Shown here: piece after piece, positions 6,852-7,546 of the stretch
How the letters are laid out: the number at the start of each line of letters is the position of its first letter
Numbering within the stretch: the stretch's first letter is position 1
Assembly (NCBI GenBank): GCA_030599055.1
Contig: JAUVOS010000120.1
Span: forward strand, 1 to 7,546
DNA: 7,546 nt
Direction: 5' to 3'
Origin: Lutibacter sp.
GTDB lineage: Bacteria > Bacteroidota > Bacteroidia > Flavobacteriales > Flavobacteriaceae
Made by a program: the position numbers and the translations under genes
The notes under the pieces: model-generated
What the model was told of the DNA's origin: nothing
The model's database searches: none
What the model saw: only the letters and a program-made list of their open reading frames with translations

Positions 6852-6904
6852 TAAAGAACGCAAAACTTTATGAATACAAAACATTTATTTCTTTGCATTC
6901 TTTA
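6852..6904. repeat. Imperfect inverted repeat
   Basis: TAAAGAACGCAAA (6852-6864) pairs with TTTGCATTCTTTA (6892-6904) at 12 of 13 positions, the mismatch being C6859 against A6897, with a 27-base loop. No T-run follows. It may belong to the same repeat family as the TTTGCGTCTTTG core just downstream. Confidence 0.55.
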
Positions 6905-6922
6905 GGCTCTAAACGTGCAGAA

Positions 6923-6955
6923 TGAGTATTTGCGTCTTTGCAGTAAAAATACTCA
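6923..6955. repeat. Perfect 9-bp hairpin enclosing a TTTGCGTCTTTG-type core
   Basis: TGAGTATTT (6923-6931) is perfectly complementary to AAATACTCA (6947-6955), with a 15-base loop GCGTCTTTGCAGTAA. The core TTTGCGTCTTTG resembles TTTGTGTCTTCTTTG at 2501-2515 in the other intergenic region. The lack of a T-run argues against a terminator. Confidence 0.55.
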
Positions 6956-6997
6956 CCGGTAGATAATTACAATTAACCCTAAAATAATACCAAACAG

Positions 6998-7062
6998 TCA
7001 GCTAAAAGTATAAAATCAGCTGATTTCCCCAATATTGTTGAAAAAAAAGTAGATTTTCAGCT
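6998..7062. repeat. Three TCAGCT motifs, one inside a 14-bp palindrome
   Basis: TCAGCT occurs at 6998-7003, 7016-7021 and 7057-7062. The middle copy is the centre of the perfect palindrome AAATCAGCTGATTT (7013-7026). The cluster ends about 30 bases before the -7 element of the last gene, a reasonable position for operator sites, but no regulator can be named. Confidence 0.4.
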
Positions 7063-7069
7063 AGTATTC

Positions 7070-7100
7070 CTGTACAAATAAGTACAATAACGTACCTTTG
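7070..7100 (+). promoter_or_regulatory. Promoter of the last gene with three GTAC boxes at 10-bp spacing
   Basis: TACCTTTG (7093-7100) matches the Bacteroidota -7 element TAnnTTTG. A CTG at 7070-7072, 20 bases upstream, is a one-mismatch -33 TTG. Transcription would start near 7107, giving a leader of about 44 bases. GTAC occurs at 7072-7075, 7082-7085 and 7092-7095, exactly one helical turn apart, the last overlapping the -7 element. Confidence 0.55.
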
Positions 7101-7150
7101 CTTCTGCATTAAAAACGACTTTTTATTAATTTAATAATTATTGAACATAT

Positions 7151-7546
7151 ATGAAGAAAATTCTGAGTATTGTTTTTGGACTAATTGTGGGTTTTACTTC
7201 CTACGCACAGACCTTAAATGTAATCAATGGGAAAGTAATTGATGCTGATTCTACTAAACCTATTTCGGGTGTTAGTATTTCGGTTCAAGATACTGACATC
7301 TCCCAAAAAACTGAAATAGATGGAACTTTCATACTACAATACGTCCCCAATGGAGAACATATAGTGGTATTTAAACAAATTGGGTATGAAACCCAATATT
7401 TTCCTGTTAACCTAAATGATAAAAGTTTCAATATTGGAGATGTAATGTTGTATATTGACATTAGTCAAACAATAGACAACTCAATTATTTCACTGTCAGA
7501 AGATGATTTGTCTGATGATGAAGCAGGTGGAGCAGACAATGTTGCC
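7151..7546 (+). CDS. Exported carboxypeptidase-regulatory-domain protein, probable TonB-dependent-receptor-like (3' end outside window)
   Basis: The frame runs from ATG 7151 to the window edge without a stop, giving the first 132 residues. A signal peptide covers residues 1-19 (MKK, hydrophobic core, SYA before Gln20). A carboxypeptidase-regulatory-like domain spans about 25-100, with INGKVIDADSTKPISGVSI, then EIDGTFIL and a VVFKQIGYE strand typical of SusC/TonB-dependent-receptor N-termini. An acidic stretch follows (SEDDLSDDEAGGADN, 116-130). I remember a flavobacterial group of TonB-dependent-receptor-like proteins with a regulatory domain, such an acidic segment and then a plug-like region, and this start fits it. 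The plug and barrel are outside the window, so other outer-membrane proteins with the same N-terminal domain remain possible. Export is well supported; substrate is unknown. Confidence 0.85.
   Translation, partial: MKKILSIVFGLIVGFTSYAQTLNVINGKVIDADSTKPISGVSISVQDTDISQKTEIDGTFILQYVPNGEHIVVFKQIGYETQYFPVNLNDKSFNIGDVMLYIDISQTIDNSIISLSEDDLSDDEAGGADNVA

Larger units (their letters stand above)
6755..7150. other. Intergenic region between the DksA-like gene and the last gene
   Basis: These 396 bases carry no credible gene and no lspA, which I recall as a frequent next gene. The left half (about 6798-6955) has two hairpins and a TTTGCGTCTTTG core. The right half holds TCAGCT motifs, a 14-bp palindrome and a promoter with GTAC boxes. 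Confidence 0.7.

Overview
The window is AT-rich and carries clear marks of a Bacteroidota, most likely Flavobacteriia, chromosome. These marks are OmpA-type proteins built from PD40, carboxypeptidase-regulatory and OmpA_C domains, a Bacteroidota-type IleRS, a cysteine-poor DksA-like protein, TAnnTTTG promoter elements, and start codons without a Shine-Dalgarno sequence. All genes read on the + strand.

Layout: (1) 2-643, the C-terminal part of an OmpA-family protein cut by the left edge. (2) 644-2326, a complete second OmpA-family protein whose ATG directly follows the first gene's stop; the two are probably co-transcribed paralogues of the cell envelope. (3) 2327-2693, a non-coding stretch with degenerate repeats, a nested inverted repeat and the likely ileS promoter. 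(4) 2694-6134, ileS, a eukaryote-like type 2 isoleucyl-tRNA synthetase whose HIGH signature reads GIHH. (5) 6135-6370, a leader with a split direct duplication, a 27-codon ORF and an mRNA stem that would cover the next start codon. (6) 6371-6754, a TraR/DksA-family regulator. (7) 6755-7150, a non-coding stretch with hairpins, palindromes and a promoter carrying three GTAC boxes spaced 10 bp apart. (8) 7151 to the right edge, the start of an exported protein with a carboxypeptidase-regulatory domain, probably a TonB-dependent-receptor-like outer-membrane protein.

The OmpA pair and the last gene are envelope functions. ileS and the DksA-like gene are translation and stringent-response functions that I remember as neighbours in Flavobacteriia, often followed by lspA, which is not seen here. 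I found no CRISPR array, transposase, tRNA, rRNA or defence system. The least ordinary parts are the GIHH active site, which predicts very strong mupirocin resistance, and the duplicated leader of the DksA-like gene with mutually exclusive stems.
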